Shown: positions 1 to 9,012, counted from the stretch's first letter. The stretch: DNA of 38,814 nucleotides from a bacterium (GCA_021809895.1 JAJZJU010000010.1:1-38814), one strand, 5' to 3'. A program made the numbers and translations. Notes: generated by a model from the sequence alone, not told the origin.

Positions 1-97
1 GCTCATGCTGGTCCCTCACATCGAGCAAGGCCGCGCCGGCCGCCAACCATGCCAGAGCGGTCTCCCGCTCCACCTCGATGGGTAGGACCAAAGCCAT
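1..97 (-). CDS. Rhodanese-like domain protein, N-terminal fragment (runs off window)
   Basis: The reverse strand opens at an ATG at 97 and codes about 32 residues before the window ends. The fragment contains LLDVRDQHE near residues 24-32, which resembles the opening strand of rhodanese domains (hydrophobic-D-V-R-x-x-x-E). Such domains carry or transfer sulfane sulfur on a cysteine that would lie beyond the edge, so neither activity nor full architecture can be judged. There is no Shine-Dalgarno; GATAAT lies at 104-109 on the reverse strand, 6 nt before the ATG, which would fit a leaderless message. It follows the glycosyltransferase with an 81-nt gap. The call rests on a short motif only. 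Confidence 0.5.
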   Translation of the reverse strand, partial: MALVLPIEVERETALAWLAAGAALLDVRDQHE

Positions 98-178
98 GCC
101 GCGATTATCAGGGAACCGCACGCCACCTGGGAGGCCACACGGGTGCCGGCTTCGCAGATGTCGCCCCGCCCGAAACGG

Positions 179-1267
179 TCAGACTGCTGCCAAGGCCTCG
201 AGCAGGATGGCGTTGCCCGGCTCCCAGCTCCTGGGGACGGCGGCCTGGGCTCGCCGGCACGCCTGCGGGAGCAGGTCGAGTTGGGCCACGGGCAGAGGAA
301 TGACAGCCGGCGACAGCCTGGCCGCGGCCGCCGCGTTGGCGGCCTGCTCGGCTCCCCGGAGAGTGTCCGAGCGGGGGATGACCGCGACCGCGCGGCGTCC
401 ACTGGCCAGAACCTCGGCCAGGGTGCTGCGCCCGGCGCGGGTGACCACCAAGTCCGCCTGCTCCAGGGCGGGCAGGCAATCGGCAGGGTCGGCACCCCAT
501 TCGAGGTGACTGAATCCCGACTCGGCCGCGCCCAATCCGCCGCCCGCGAAAACCGAGCACGAGGGCAGGCGCCCGCACGCCACCTCACCGTCCAACGCCT
601 CCAGAATGGCCCGGTCCGACGCTTTCAGGAGGATGTCACCCCGGCTCCCGCCCCCCATCACCGCGACCACCCTGGGGGTCGGCCCCTCGCCCCTGAAGCG
701 GCGGTTGGGTGGAATCCCCTGGCGGATGAGGCTGGGGATGCGCAGGGCCGGGACCTGGGCGATCCGGCCGCGGGCCCAGCCCCGGCGCAGCTCGCTGACC
801 AGGATGAGGTCGGAGCTCATGTGCAGAGCCTCCTGCAGCAGCCGCGCTCCTCGGCTGTGGGCCGGGTTGCGCACGTCATGCAGATTGGCCATCACCAGCA
901 GGCGCGTCGACGAGACGGCTCGCAGCAGTGGCAACAGCATTGGGTAGCCGTCCACCACCACCGCGGCGGGCCGGATCCTCTGCACCGCCAGCAAAAGCCG
1001 CTGCACCCCGGCGGAGTCGATCAGGGTCTGCTGGGGATCCGCGCCCCGGCCCAACTCGAATGGCTGGACGGGACGGCTGAGGAGCCGTCGCGCCAGTGGC
1101 ACCGCTGCTGGCGAGGTGTAGAAGCGCATGGGCAGATGGGGGGAAGCGTTAGCCAGGATGGTGGCCAGGCTGACCGACTCCGTGAGTCTGCCCAGCCCGG
1201 GCTCGGCTCGGGCCACCACCCAGGTGGGCCCGCGCAGCAGTGCGTCCAAGAGGTTTGCGACTGGCAA
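179..1267 (-). CDS. MurG-like glycosyltransferase (GT28 C-terminal-type)
   Basis: 362 residues. The C-terminal half has the MurG/GT28-type nucleotide-sugar site: a glycine-rich loop (VVAVMGGGSRGD, near residue 205), then ADLVVTRAGRSTLAEVLASG near residue 293, matching the G-G-x-S/T-x-x-E-x region that holds the UDP-sugar. The N-terminal half has VVVDGYPMLLPLL, as expected for an acceptor-side Rossmann lobe. It is not the peptidoglycan murG in context, since no mur or fts genes are near, so donor and acceptor are unknown. An in-frame TGA lies just upstream (1271-1273), so the start is a TTG at 1267, or the GTG pair near codons 17-18. No good ribosome site is visible. Family confident, substrate unknown. 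Confidence 0.75.
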   Translation of the reverse strand: MPVANLLDALLRGPTWVVARAEPGLGRLTESVSLATILANASPHLPMRFYTSPAAVPLARRLLSRPVQPFELGRGADPQQTLIDSAGVQRLLLAVQRIRPAAVVVDGYPMLLPLLRAVSSTRLLVMANLHDVRNPAHSRGARLLQEALHMSSDLILVSELRRGWARGRIAQVPALRIPSLIRQGIPPNRRFRGEGPTPRVVAVMGGGSRGDILLKASDRAILEALDGEVACGRLPSCSVFAGGGLGAAESGFSHLEWGADPADCLPALEQADLVVTRAGRSTLAEVLASGRRAVAVIPRSDTLRGAEQAANAAAAARLSPAVIPLPVAQLDLLPQACRRAQAAVPRSWEPGNAILLEALAAV

Positions 1268-1453
1268 CGCTCATGCACCCCCAATCCGACTGGGGGATGG
1301 GCCTGCGCGTGGTCGCCAGGGGCGGCTAAGAGGGAGCATGAGGCACCGCTTGGGAATCGCCATCCCGCGATGCTGACAGAAGGATGGTCCCGGGCGCCCG
1401 GCGCCTCAGCGCGGCCCGAGGTCCGCGGCGGGGACGGCCCCGGGATACCGCGC

Positions 1454-1482
1454 TTGACATGCTGACGCCCGGGAGGGATACG
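1454..1482 (+). promoter_or_regulatory. Sigma-70-type promoter of gdhA
   Basis: A perfect TTGACA at 1454-1459 is followed after 17 nt by GATACG at 1477-1482, a fair -10. Transcription would begin near 1489 and leave a leader of about 55 nt that contains GGAGGG at 1529-1534, 9 nt before the gdhA ATG. It is the best -35 in the window. Confidence 0.6.
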
Positions 1483-1543
1483 CTAGCTGCCGGTCGTTCT
1501 GCGGGACGGCCCTAATAATCGCCAATCTGGAGGGCGCAGGTCG

Positions 1544-2830
1544 ATGGCCAACAGCGTCATGACAACACCGGCAGCCACGGCGGCGCCAGCCAATCCTTAC
1601 ACAACCGCCCAGCGACAGTTCGACCAGGCAGCCTCGCTCCTGGAGCTGGACCCGGGCATGCGGGCGGTCCTGAGGCAGGTGAGGAGGGAGTTCACCGTCA
1701 ACTTCCCGGTGCGCATGGATGACGGCACCATCCGCGTCTTCACCGGCTACCGGGTGCAGCACAACCTCACCCGCGGGCCCGCCAAGGGCGGCATCCGCTA
1801 TCACCCACAGGTCAGCCTGGACGAGGTGAAGGCGCTGTCGATGTGGATGACCTGGAAGTGCGCAGTCACCAATCTGCCCTACGGGGGGGCCAAGGGCGGC
1901 GTCATCTGCGACCCATCGCAGCTCTCCCAGCAGGAGTTGGAGAACATGACCCGAAGGTTCGCCAGCGAGATCTCCCTGCTCATCGGCCCCGAGAGCGACA
2001 TCCCCGCCCCCGACGTCAACACCAACCAGCAGACCATGGCCTGGATCATGGACACCATCTCGATGGAGAAGGGATACTCGGTGCCCGCCACCGTGACCGG
2101 CAAGCCACTCTCCATCGGAGGGTCCGAGGGCCGCCCGGCCGCGACCGGGCGCGGGGTCAAGGTGGTGACCCTGGAGGCGTGCCGGCGGTTGGGATGGGAC
2201 CCCAGCGAGTGCAGTGTCGCGATCCAGGGATTCGGCAACGTGGGCAGTGTCAGTGCCGAGCTCCTGCACGCCGAGGGCTTCAAGGTGGTCGCGGTCTCCG
2301 ACGTTTTCGGCGGGATATACAATCGAGACGGGCTCGACGTGCCCGCCCTGCTGCAGCATCAGGCCCAGCATGGCCGGGTGGGAGGCTTCCCCGGCGCCCG
2401 AGAAGAGCTCTCCAACGCGGCGCTGCTGGAGCTTCCGGTCACCATCCTGGTGCCGGCCGCGCTCGAGAACCAGTTCAGCTTGGAGAACGCCGCCAGGATC
2501 CAGGCCAAGCTGGTGGTGGAAGCCGCCAACGGGCCCACCACGCCGGAGGCTGACGACATCTTCCACCAGCGCGGAGTCGTGGTCGTGCCCGACATCCTCG
2601 CCAACGCCGGAGGGGTCACCGTCTCCTACTTCGAGTGGGTGCAGGATCTGCAGTCCTTCTTCTGGGAGGAGAAGGAGATAAACGCGCGCCTGACCAGGAT
2701 CATGGAGCGCGCCTACCAGCAGGTGGATGACCTGGCCAAGGAGCACCGGACCACCCTGCGCATGGGTGCCTACTGCCTGGCGGTCAAGCGGGTCGCCGAT
2801 GCCACTGCGGTTCGGGGCATCTACCCGTAG
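1544..2830 (+). CDS. gdhA: Glutamate dehydrogenase (Glu/Leu/Phe/Val dehydrogenase family)
   Basis: 428 residues, the usual length for the hexameric bacterial enzyme. It interconverts glutamate and 2-oxoglutarate plus ammonia with NAD(P). The substrate domain shows GPAKGGIRYHP (K81) and PYGGAKGGV with the catalytic lysine at about K117, then ESDIPAPDVNTN. The Rossmann domain begins near residue 230 with GFGNVG; cofactor choice is not obvious from the motif. SNAALLELPVTILVPAALEN and VEAANGPTTPEAD are typical C-terminal family blocks. ATG at 1544 has GGAGGG 9 nt upstream and its own promoter at 1454-1482. It is monocistronic and convergent with the membrane protein at 2882-4441, with a 51-nt gap in which I see no clear terminator. 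Confidence 0.95.
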   Translation: MANSVMTTPAATAAPANPYTTAQRQFDQAASLLELDPGMRAVLRQVRREFTVNFPVRMDDGTIRVFTGYRVQHNLTRGPAKGGIRYHPQVSLDEVKALSMWMTWKCAVTNLPYGGAKGGVICDPSQLSQQELENMTRRFASEISLLIGPESDIPAPDVNTNQQTMAWIMDTISMEKGYSVPATVTGKPLSIGGSEGRPAATGRGVKVVTLEACRRLGWDPSECSVAIQGFGNVGSVSAELLHAEGFKVVAVSDVFGGIYNRDGLDVPALLQHQAQHGRVGGFPGAREELSNAALLELPVTILVPAALENQFSLENAARIQAKLVVEAANGPTTPEADDIFHQRGVVVVPDILANAGGVTVSYFEWVQDLQSFFWEEKEINARLTRIMERAYQQVDDLAKEHRTTLRMGAYCLAVKRVADATAVRGIYP

Positions 2831-2881
2831 GCCCGGAGGCGGCACAGCTGTAGCCGGCCCTCGGCTTACTCGCCAAGTGCG

Positions 2882-4441
2882 TCAGCTGGGGCAGTCGGCC
2901 CGCGACGAGTGCCATTGAGGAGCCGTGGAGCTGGTCGCCATCAGGACGTTGCTGGAGGTGGCGAAGACGCAGCTCCAGCCCCGAGTTCGAAGCAGAAGGG
3001 TGGTGAGAGGCGCTCCCCGGGGCTGCCAAACCAGGTTAACCCGATGCGCGCGTAGGACGGCCAGACTGCCGGCGCCCCCAGACACCGCGGTCAGATAGTC
3101 GGACATGATCTGACGTCCCATCAGCACCACCTCGCCGAAGATGAACACGCGATCAGGGGCACAGGAGCTGCCGGCCGCAACCCGGTGGTCGATCCGAAAC
3201 AGGAGCCACCCCGAGCTGCCATAGGGGGCGAAGACCCGCGCCGCCGGGCCGTCGCAGATGACCCTCCCCACGGCGACCGGGTAGGCCGAGCCCGTGAGGC
3301 TGTTCTCGGGGCTGTGCAACTGGTCGAGCATGCGAGCGCCAGCGGCCAGAGCCACGATCACCAAGACAGCGGTCACAAACCAGGCCGGAGCCCCCCGCCG
3401 CTGGATGGGTTTCAGCCCTCGAGCGGCTCCCAGATGGGACAAGAAGCCCTGGACCCCGTCGGCCCACATTGGCAGCACCAGCACGGCAAAGATCGGGATG
3501 TCTCGAACCGCGTAGAGCATCAGCACCAATCCCGCAGCCGCCAGCAGGATGTCGGAGAGCCTGGTGTGGGTGGCCCACCGGGCGGCGAGCAGGGTTGTGA
3601 GCAGCAGGAACAGAGTGGGGATGGTGGCTGGGGAATGGAAGTCCGGTGGCTGCCACTCGTTCAGGCTCGCCTGGGCCACATGGCTCAGGAGCAATTTGAC
3701 CGGATACAAGTAGATGCCGTCACCGTTGGGATTAACCATCGGCGCCAGAGCGGCCAGTACCCAAACAAGCAGGAGGTCACGGCAGGCTGGATAGCCGATG
3801 GCCCCCGGGTGATGCAGGTAGGTCGCCAGCAGCTCCCCGACCAGGAAGACCGCCACCACCCCCAGGCCGATCAGGAAGCCACCGTGAAGGTTGCCCCAGA
3901 TCACGAACAACGGCACCAGCACCACCAGCAGCAGCCGTCTCGGTTGACGCCGGTAGGCGTCAAGGAGGGTGAGCAGGATCCCCAGGAGCCCGAAGGAGAA
4001 CATCTGTGGGCTGGGACCCCAGATCTGGAGGCCGCTGATCAGGACCAGCGCCGCACCCACGGCCAGCACCCATCTTGACCGTCCAGCGCGATCGACGCGG
4101 ATCACTCCCAGGAAGAAGCCGACCCAGGTGGAAACCGCGAAGGTCATGATCACAGCGGTCATGCCGAGGTGGCTGTAGAGCCAGGCGTCGATCACCTCCG
4201 AAGCCCACTCCTGACTGATGAACGGGTGGGTGGTGGCGGTGAAGGTGAAGTAGTTGTGGAGCGGCACGGCGCCCCGGGCCAGAATCTCCAAACCGATACG
4301 GGCGGTCCACCAAAAGTCGGGGTCGAACTGAGGGGTGGTGAAGGCCGCCAGCCCCAGGATCAGGACCGCAACTAAGAAGATGGTGGGGGGATCCCAGTGC
4401 CACCCCGGACGGGTTGAGGCTGGGGGGCTGATCTCCTGCAT
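2882..4441 (-). CDS. Polytopic membrane protein, GT-C glycosyltransferase-like
   Basis: 519 residues with about ten hydrophobic segments. After the first segment comes PQFDPDFWWTARIG (near residues 38-51). An acidic D-x-D followed by WW in the first outer loop is typical of GT-C-fold enzymes and related uncharacterised proteins, where the aspartate faces the polyprenyl-linked sugar. The C-terminal 140 residues are more polar and probably extracytoplasmic. No specific family can be named and the donor is unknown. ATG at 4441 has TAGACT 12 nt upstream (4454-4459, reverse strand) and no ribosome site. It diverges from the Rieske pseudogene, 86 nt away. Confidence 0.65.
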   Translation of the reverse strand: MQEISPPASTRPGWHWDPPTIFLVAVLILGLAAFTTPQFDPDFWWTARIGLEILARGAVPLHNYFTFTATTHPFISQEWASEVIDAWLYSHLGMTAVIMTFAVSTWVGFFLGVIRVDRAGRSRWVLAVGAALVLISGLQIWGPSPQMFSFGLLGILLTLLDAYRRQPRRLLLVVLVPLFVIWGNLHGGFLIGLGVVAVFLVGELLATYLHHPGAIGYPACRDLLLVWVLAALAPMVNPNGDGIYLYPVKLLLSHVAQASLNEWQPPDFHSPATIPTLFLLLTTLLAARWATHTRLSDILLAAAGLVLMLYAVRDIPIFAVLVLPMWADGVQGFLSHLGAARGLKPIQRRGAPAWFVTAVLVIVALAAGARMLDQLHSPENSLTGSAYPVAVGRVICDGPAARVFAPYGSSGWLLFRIDHRVAAGSSCAPDRVFIFGEVVLMGRQIMSDYLTAVSGGAGSLAVLRAHRVNLVWQPRGAPLTTLLLRTRGWSCVFATSSNVLMATSSTAPQWHSSRADCPS

Positions 4442-4527
4442 GGCTCGTTGGCCAGTCTAGGGCAGCGCACCGGGAGGCCCCGAGAGTTGGCTGCTACGGG
4501 CCGGCAGCACTTCGGTAACGTGAGCCC

Positions 4528-4867
4528 ATGTCCGCCATGGGTGACCCGGATCAGGCCGGCTGGGAGTGCCTGGGGCCGCTGGAGCAAATCCTCGGGGAGC
4601 TGAGCCGCGCGACGCTCCACACAGCCATCGTCCGCCTGGCGCGCCGGGGAATCATGCTCTGGGCGCTGGACGACAGCTGCGTCCATGCGGGGGCGCCTCT
4701 CCCAGACGGCTGGCTGGCGGTTGGGCGTGGTGGTCTGCCGTTGGCACTGGCCTCGCTATGCCCCGGCCACGGGCAGGGCCGAGTCCCAGCGGCCTCGGTT
4801 GCCCAACCCCGTGCACGAGGTAAAGGTGGAGGGCGGCCTGGTGTTGGTGCGCCCGCCCAGCGCCTAA
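4528..4867 (+). pseudogene. Rieske-type [2Fe-2S] protein, frameshifted by a 4-bp tandem duplication
   Basis: Frame one from the ATG at 4528 reads through DDSCVHAGAPLPDGW, the first Rieske ligand pair (C-x-H). The +1 frame then carries VVVCRWHWPRYAPATGRAES, the second pair (C-x-x-H), and ends LPNPVHEVKVEGGLVLVRP before TAA at 4865-4867. The break falls in GGCTGGCTGG at 4708-4717. Removing one 4-nt copy (GGCT) restores a single reading frame of about 112 residues, PDGW-RLGVVVC, which looks like a complete small Rieske ferredoxin of the kind serving oxygenases. TAACGT lies 6 nt before the ATG. Its TAA overlaps the TAG of the convergent aminotransferase. The alternative is a sequencing or assembly error, in which case the gene is intact. 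Confidence 0.7.
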
Positions 4868-6054
4868 TCCGGGAGCTCGTCCCCCCAGCCGGCCACCAGC
4901 TCCGCCACCCCCGCTCCTCGCTCAACCGGCGCGCCCAGCCTGGCCAGGGCGGCCTCGACCGCGGCCACGCCCTGGAGCAGGTCGGGAAGGTCCACCGCTC
5001 CCATGTGGCCGAAGCGGACTCCCAGGGGCGCCCACTTCCCGATCGCCCCGGCGATGGCGACACCGTCCTTGGCGACCTCCAACCGAAGGTCGGAAGGAGT
5101 CACCCCCTCGGGGACTCCGGTGGCGGTGACCGTGGCGCCCAGCACCGCGTCTTGCGCCAACGGGTTCAATCCGATGGCACGCAGACCGCGGCGCGCGGAA
5201 CGAGCCATCCGACGATGGCGACGGAAGCGATTCTCCCAGCCTTCTTCGATGGCGATGTCCACGGCCGCCTTTCCGGCGATGATCATGTTGGTGGGAATGG
5301 TGGCAAAGTACCTGCCCGCGGAGTCACCCATGGTGGCCTCCCAGTTCAGCCAATCGAGGAAGTAGCTGCGGCACCCGGAGAGCCGACGACGGGTCTCCAA
5401 AGCTCGCTGAGACACCGCCAGGATTGCCAGCCCCGGAGGCATTCCCAGAGCCTTCTGGGACGCGGTGACCACCACGTCAATCCGATTCTCTGCCATGTCG
5501 ACCGACATCCCCCCCACCGTGGCCACAGCATCGAGGACCATGGTGACCCCGAGATGGTCGGCGATCCTGGCGTAATCACGAAACGGTGAGACGACCCCGG
5601 TGGCGGTGTCGACATGGGTTGCGGTCATCACCTTGGCCTTGGAGGATATGAGCGCCGCCTCCACCTGCTCGGGCGGAACCTGCTCCCCCCAGGGGCACTC
5701 CACCACCTCCACATCGGCTCCAATGGCCCTGCCGACGGCGGCGTAGCGCTCGCCGAAGAGCCCATGGCTGACGACCAAGAGCTTCTCCCCGGGCGCCACC
5801 AGGTTGACGATCCCGCACTCCAGGGCCAGCGTTCCGCTGCCACCGAGCACCAGTACCATCGGAGCCGGGCCGGCGGAGGATTGCCCCCCCACGGCCTGAG
5901 TCACGCCTTCCTGGAGCCGCTGCAGGGCCGATGCGGTGACGGAGCTGCTGTGGCTCTCAGTGGGACGAGCCAGCGCCTCCAGAACGCGCTGCGGGACCGG
6001 GGTCGGGCCGGGAATGAGGAGCAGGGGAGCCGATGTTGATCTCAAGGTGGACAC
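4864..6054 (-). CDS. Class V aminotransferase (serine/alanine-glyoxylate or serine-pyruvate type)
   Basis: 396 residues with PLP-fold type I features. IPGPTPVP near residue 14 is the usual opening of alanine- and serine-glyoxylate aminotransferases. VLGGSGTLALE (69-79) is the phosphate-binding turn, VLDAVATVGG holds the PLP-nitrogen aspartate (D175), and VVTASQKALGMPPG carries the Schiff-base lysine at K201. It would move the amino group of serine or alanine to glyoxylate or pyruvate; phosphonate transaminases share the fold, so the substrate is not certain. The start is a GTG at 6054, 4 nt after the stop of the acyl-CoA carboxylase, so the two are co-transcribed. Stop codons overlap those of the convergent Rieske pseudogene. 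Confidence 0.85.
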   Translation of the reverse strand: MSTLRSTSAPLLLIPGPTPVPQRVLEALARPTESHSSSVTASALQRLQEGVTQAVGGQSSAGPAPMVLVLGGSGTLALECGIVNLVAPGEKLLVVSHGLFGERYAAVGRAIGADVEVVECPWGEQVPPEQVEAALISSKAKVMTATHVDTATGVVSPFRDYARIADHLGVTMVLDAVATVGGMSVDMAENRIDVVVTASQKALGMPPGLAILAVSQRALETRRRLSGCRSYFLDWLNWEATMGDSAGRYFATIPTNMIIAGKAAVDIAIEEGWENRFRRHRRMARSARRGLRAIGLNPLAQDAVLGATVTATGVPEGVTPSDLRLEVAKDGVAIAGAIGKWAPLGVRFGHMGAVDLPDLLQGVAAVEAALARLGAPVERGAGVAELVAGWGDELPD

Positions 6055-6058
6055 CTCT

Positions 6059-7630
6059 TCAAACTGGGAAGATGCCGTGCTGACGCCCTGGCTGCGACCT
6101 GCGTCGCGAGCCTGCGGCGGCCAGCCTGGCGAGCAGTTCGTCCCGGAGCAGGCCCGGGTCGACGACAGCGTCGATCACCAGGTCTGAAGCCAGCCGGAAC
6201 ACGTCTATATTCTCAGCGTACTCCTCCCGCATCCGGTTGACGAAGCCGGGCCGCTCCGCCTCCGGCAGGGCTGCGATTCGGTTGGCATAAACCGCGTTGA
6301 CGGCCGCCTCCGGGCCCATGACCGCTATCTCGGCCGTGGGCAGGGCCAGAGTGGCCTCCGGCTCGAACCCGGGCCCGCTCATGGCGTAGAGGCCGGCCCC
6401 GTAAGCCTTGCGCAGAACGACACAGAAGCGTGGAACAGTGGCGGAGCTCAGGGCCGCGATCATCTTGGCACCGTGGCGGATGATGCCGTCGCGTTCGACC
6501 GCGGACCCGATCATGAAACCTGGCACATCAGCGAGAAATATCAGAGGTATTCCGAAGGCATCGCAGAGGCTGATGAAGCGCGCCGCCTTGTCCGCCGAGT
6601 CAACGAACAGGACTCCGCCCTGATGAGCGGGCTGCGAAGCCACCAGCCCGACCGCGCGGCCGCCCAGGCGGGCCAGGCCACACACCAACTCCTGGGCGTA
6701 GAGCCGTTTTATCTCGAAGAACGAGCCCGCGTCGAACACCGCATCGACAACCTGGCGCACGTCATACCCCCTCGCCGACTCAGTGGGCAGCAGGTCGGCC
6801 ACATTGACCGCTGCGGCGGGGGGGCGCGGGGCTACGGAAGGAGGATCCTGGCCCCAGTTGGACGGGAAGAAGGCCAGATAATCGCGCAGCGCGGTCAGGG
6901 CCGAGCGTTCGTCAGGAGCTAGCAGATCTCCACAACCGGAGACCGTGCAGTGCATCCTGGCCCCCCCCATCTCCTCAAGGGTCACCCGCTCCCCCACCAC
7001 CTCCTCCGCCATGCGGGGAGAGCCCAGGTACATGGAGGCGTTGCCCTCGACCATGAAGACCACGTCACAGAAGGCGGGAATGTAGGCCCCCCCCGCCGCA
7101 CTCGGCCCGAAGAGCACGCAGGGCTGGGGTACCTGGCCGCTGAGGCGGACCTGGTTGTGGAAGATGCGGCCGGCGTGGCGGCGCCCCGGAAACATCTCCA
7201 TCTGCTCAGTGATGCGCGCCCCCGCCGAATCCACCAGGTAGCAGAGGGGGATCTGGAGGTGCTCGGAGCGCTCCTGGATGCGCAGTATCTTCTCCACTGT
7301 GCGCGGACCCCACGAGCCCGCCTTCACGGTCGGATCGTTGGCCATCACGGCCACCCGGCGGCCGTGGACGAATCCAATCCCGGTCACGACCCCGTCTGCC
7401 CCCATCTCCTCAGGGCTCTCCGAGTTGGCCAGGAGGCCGTCCTCGACGAAGGGCGTCTTGGGATCGAACAGAAGCTCAAGCCGCTCTCGAACCGGCAGCT
7501 TGTGCTGGGACGGCAATCGAGAGCGGTACCTCTCCGGTCCCCCCAGCCTGGCCCTGTCCTGTCTGGCTCGCAACTGCGACCGCCTGTCAAGCCCGGGGGC
7601 CCGAGGCCCGTCGGAGGAGGAACTGGTCAT
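6059..7630 (-). CDS. Acyl-CoA carboxylase, carboxyltransferase (beta) subunit
   Basis: 523 residues from the chosen ATG, the normal length for propionyl-, acetyl- or methylcrotonyl-CoA carboxylase beta subunits. It passes CO2 from carboxybiotin to an acyl-CoA. Two crotonase-fold halves are visible: the first has the oxyanion loops PSAAGGAYIPA and VEGNASMYLGSP; the second has LADVPGFMIG (canonical DxPGFxxG) and KAYGAGLYAM. The ORF is open upstream to 7864, but that part overlaps rnhB and is low in family character. I chose ATG 7630 because TATACT lies 10 nt upstream (7641-7646); ATG 7657 is the alternative. No biotin carboxylase or carrier subunit is in the window, so the acyl substrate is unresolved. 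Confidence 0.88.
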   Translation of the reverse strand: MTSSSSDGPRAPGLDRRSQLRARQDRARLGGPERYRSRLPSQHKLPVRERLELLFDPKTPFVEDGLLANSESPEEMGADGVVTGIGFVHGRRVAVMANDPTVKAGSWGPRTVEKILRIQERSEHLQIPLCYLVDSAGARITEQMEMFPGRRHAGRIFHNQVRLSGQVPQPCVLFGPSAAGGAYIPAFCDVVFMVEGNASMYLGSPRMAEEVVGERVTLEEMGGARMHCTVSGCGDLLAPDERSALTALRDYLAFFPSNWGQDPPSVAPRPPAAAVNVADLLPTESARGYDVRQVVDAVFDAGSFFEIKRLYAQELVCGLARLGGRAVGLVASQPAHQGGVLFVDSADKAARFISLCDAFGIPLIFLADVPGFMIGSAVERDGIIRHGAKMIAALSSATVPRFCVVLRKAYGAGLYAMSGPGFEPEATLALPTAEIAVMGPEAAVNAVYANRIAALPEAERPGFVNRMREEYAENIDVFRLASDLVIDAVVDPGLLRDELLARLAAAGSRRRSQPGRQHGIFPV

Positions 7631-7694
7631 CTGGTCATCGAGTATAGGGACCGCCATTGGCACTTCAGAGTCGATTCTCCATACACTCCCGGGC

Positions 7695-8294
7695 GTGCCC
7701 AGACGCACTTCTGTCACTGCGTGGGAGCCGCCGGCGGGATCGGTGTGCGGTCTGGACGAGGTTGGCCGGGGCGCCCTCGCCGGGCCTCTGGTGGCTGCGG
7801 CGGTCGTGCTCGGTGAGGGCTTCACCCATCCCCTCCTGCGTGACAGCAAACGCCTCAGCCCCACTCAGCGGGAGCTCATGGACCCGCTCATCCGTGAGGC
7901 TGCGGTCGAGGTGCTGGTGGTGGAGGTCAGCAGCCAGGACATCGACAGGCTGGGAGTGGGGTGGGCCAACCGACATGCCATCGAGCGGCTGCTGGAGGTG
8001 GTGCCGGCTGACAACTATCTGGTCGACGGCAACCTGCGACTGTCGACCTCTCGACCCTACCGCTCGGTCATAGGTGGCGACGACCTGGTGCCGGCGATCT
8101 CCGCCGCCTCGATCGTCGCCAAGGTGCACCGCGACCGCCTGATGCGAGAGCTGGACCGCGAGTGTCCCGGGTACCTGTGGGCTGCCAACAAGGGATACGG
8201 CAGCCCTGCCCATCTTCGCGCCCTGGCCGAGCTGGGGCCCTCTGCCCATCATCGCCAGTCCTTCCTGCATCAGCAGGACGCGCTCCCGTTCTGA
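7695..8294 (+). CDS. rnhB: Ribonuclease HII
   Basis: 199 residues. RNase HII cuts RNA in RNA-DNA hybrids, including single ribonucleotides. The four-carboxylate site is visible: GLDEVGRGALAGP (D21, E22), NYLVDGN (D111), and the helix AASIVAKVHRDRLM with D147. LRDSKRLSP, typical of the HII class, is at 48-55. The end KGYGSPAHLRAL...GPSAHHRQSF is the normal HII C-terminus. GTG 7695 gives the expected short N-terminus. TACACT at 7682-7687 lies 7 nt before it with no ribosome site, suggesting a leaderless mRNA. It diverges from the carboxyltransferase gene. Confidence 0.95.
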   Translation: MPRRTSVTAWEPPAGSVCGLDEVGRGALAGPLVAAAVVLGEGFTHPLLRDSKRLSPTQRELMDPLIREAAVEVLVVEVSSQDIDRLGVGWANRHAIERLLEVVPADNYLVDGNLRLSTSRPYRSVIGGDDLVPAISAASIVAKVHRDRLMRELDRECPGYLWAANKGYGSPAHLRALAELGPSAHHRQSFLHQQDALPF

Positions 8295-8385
8295 CCCAGG
8301 GCACTTGGGCCCAGGCCTGGAGGAGCTCCCGCGCCGTCCCTGGGCACCGCGCCGGCACAAAGGCGGACGGATCACGGACGCCCGC

Positions 8386-9012
8386 TCAGCGGCGCCTCTC
8401 CCACTCCTCAAAGGTTGCCACCTCAGCCCCGATGGTGGTCGAGTCACCGTGGCCGGGGTAGACGATGGTGTCGGGATCCAGGCCCATGAGCTGGGTCCGG
8501 ATGCTGCCCAGGATGGTGGGGAAATCTCCCAAGGGCGGCGTGGTCGCCCCCGGCCCGCCGGGGAAGAGGGTGTCCCCCGTGAACACCATCCCCGGCCCCA
8601 GGAAGCAGACACTGCCCGGCGTGTGCCCAGGAGTGTGCAGCACCCGCAGCCGGCAGGTGCCGAAGACTATCTCCTCGCCGTGCTGGAAGTGATGCCCTGG
8701 AGGAGGCGGCGGAAACATGGCCAGGTCCGCCGGATGGGCACCGACCCAGGCGCGCTCGAAGGAGGACCGGATCGCCCCCAGGGCCTGCCAGTGGTCGGCA
8801 TGACCATGGGTCTCCAGCACCGCCACCAGGTTGAGGTCCCCGATCGCATCGACGAGCCGCTCCGCCTCGTCCGCGGCGTCGATCAGGACGGCCGCCCGAG
8901 TTTCCGGGCAGGCCACCACATAGGCGGCATTGTCCAGGGGACCGACCCTCCGGCACCTCACCAGGACCTCGCCCTCGAAGTCCCACTTTAGATCTCGATT
9001 CGCACTCTCCAT
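8386..9012 (-). CDS. Metallo-beta-lactamase-fold hydrolase (glyoxalase II-like)
   Basis: 208 residues, a single MBL domain. Metal ligands in order: THGHADH at 69-75 (H69, H71, D73, H74), HTPGHTPGS with H130, GDTLF with D147, and YPGHGDST with H188. This is the full binuclear set of glyoxalase II-type thioester hydrolases. The length, shorter than classical GloB (about 250), fits the compact bacterial group acting on hydroxyacylglutathione-like or other thioesters. ATG 9012 has GAAGGAG 6 nt upstream. It lies 36 nt downstream of the MFS gene and may share its transcript. It is convergent with rnhB. Confidence 0.85.
   Translation of the reverse strand: MESANRDLKWDFEGEVLVRCRRVGPLDNAAYVVACPETRAAVLIDAADEAERLVDAIGDLNLVAVLETHGHADHWQALGAIRSSFERAWVGAHPADLAMFPPPPPGHHFQHGEEIVFGTCRLRVLHTPGHTPGSVCFLGPGMVFTGDTLFPGGPGATTPPLGDFPTILGSIRTQLMGLDPDTIVYPGHGDSTTIGAEVATFEEWERRR

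Noticed and set aside
1278-1296. Hairpin CCCCCA-7 nt-TGGGGG upstream of gdhA
   Set aside because: Stable stem but no U-run, and it is neither at a gene end nor near the promoter; function not supported.
143-1465. Long open frame on the plus strand opposite the MurG-like gene
   Set aside because: Composition-driven shadow of the reverse-strand glycosyltransferase; no domain and no start signal.
4868-5589. Continuation of the 4528 frame to 5589
   Set aside because: Past the Rieske region it is antisense to the aminotransferase and has no domain.
8295-8344. Inverted repeat CCCAGGG / CCCTGGG between rnhB and the MBL gene
   Set aside because: Long loop, no U-run; too weak to call a terminator.
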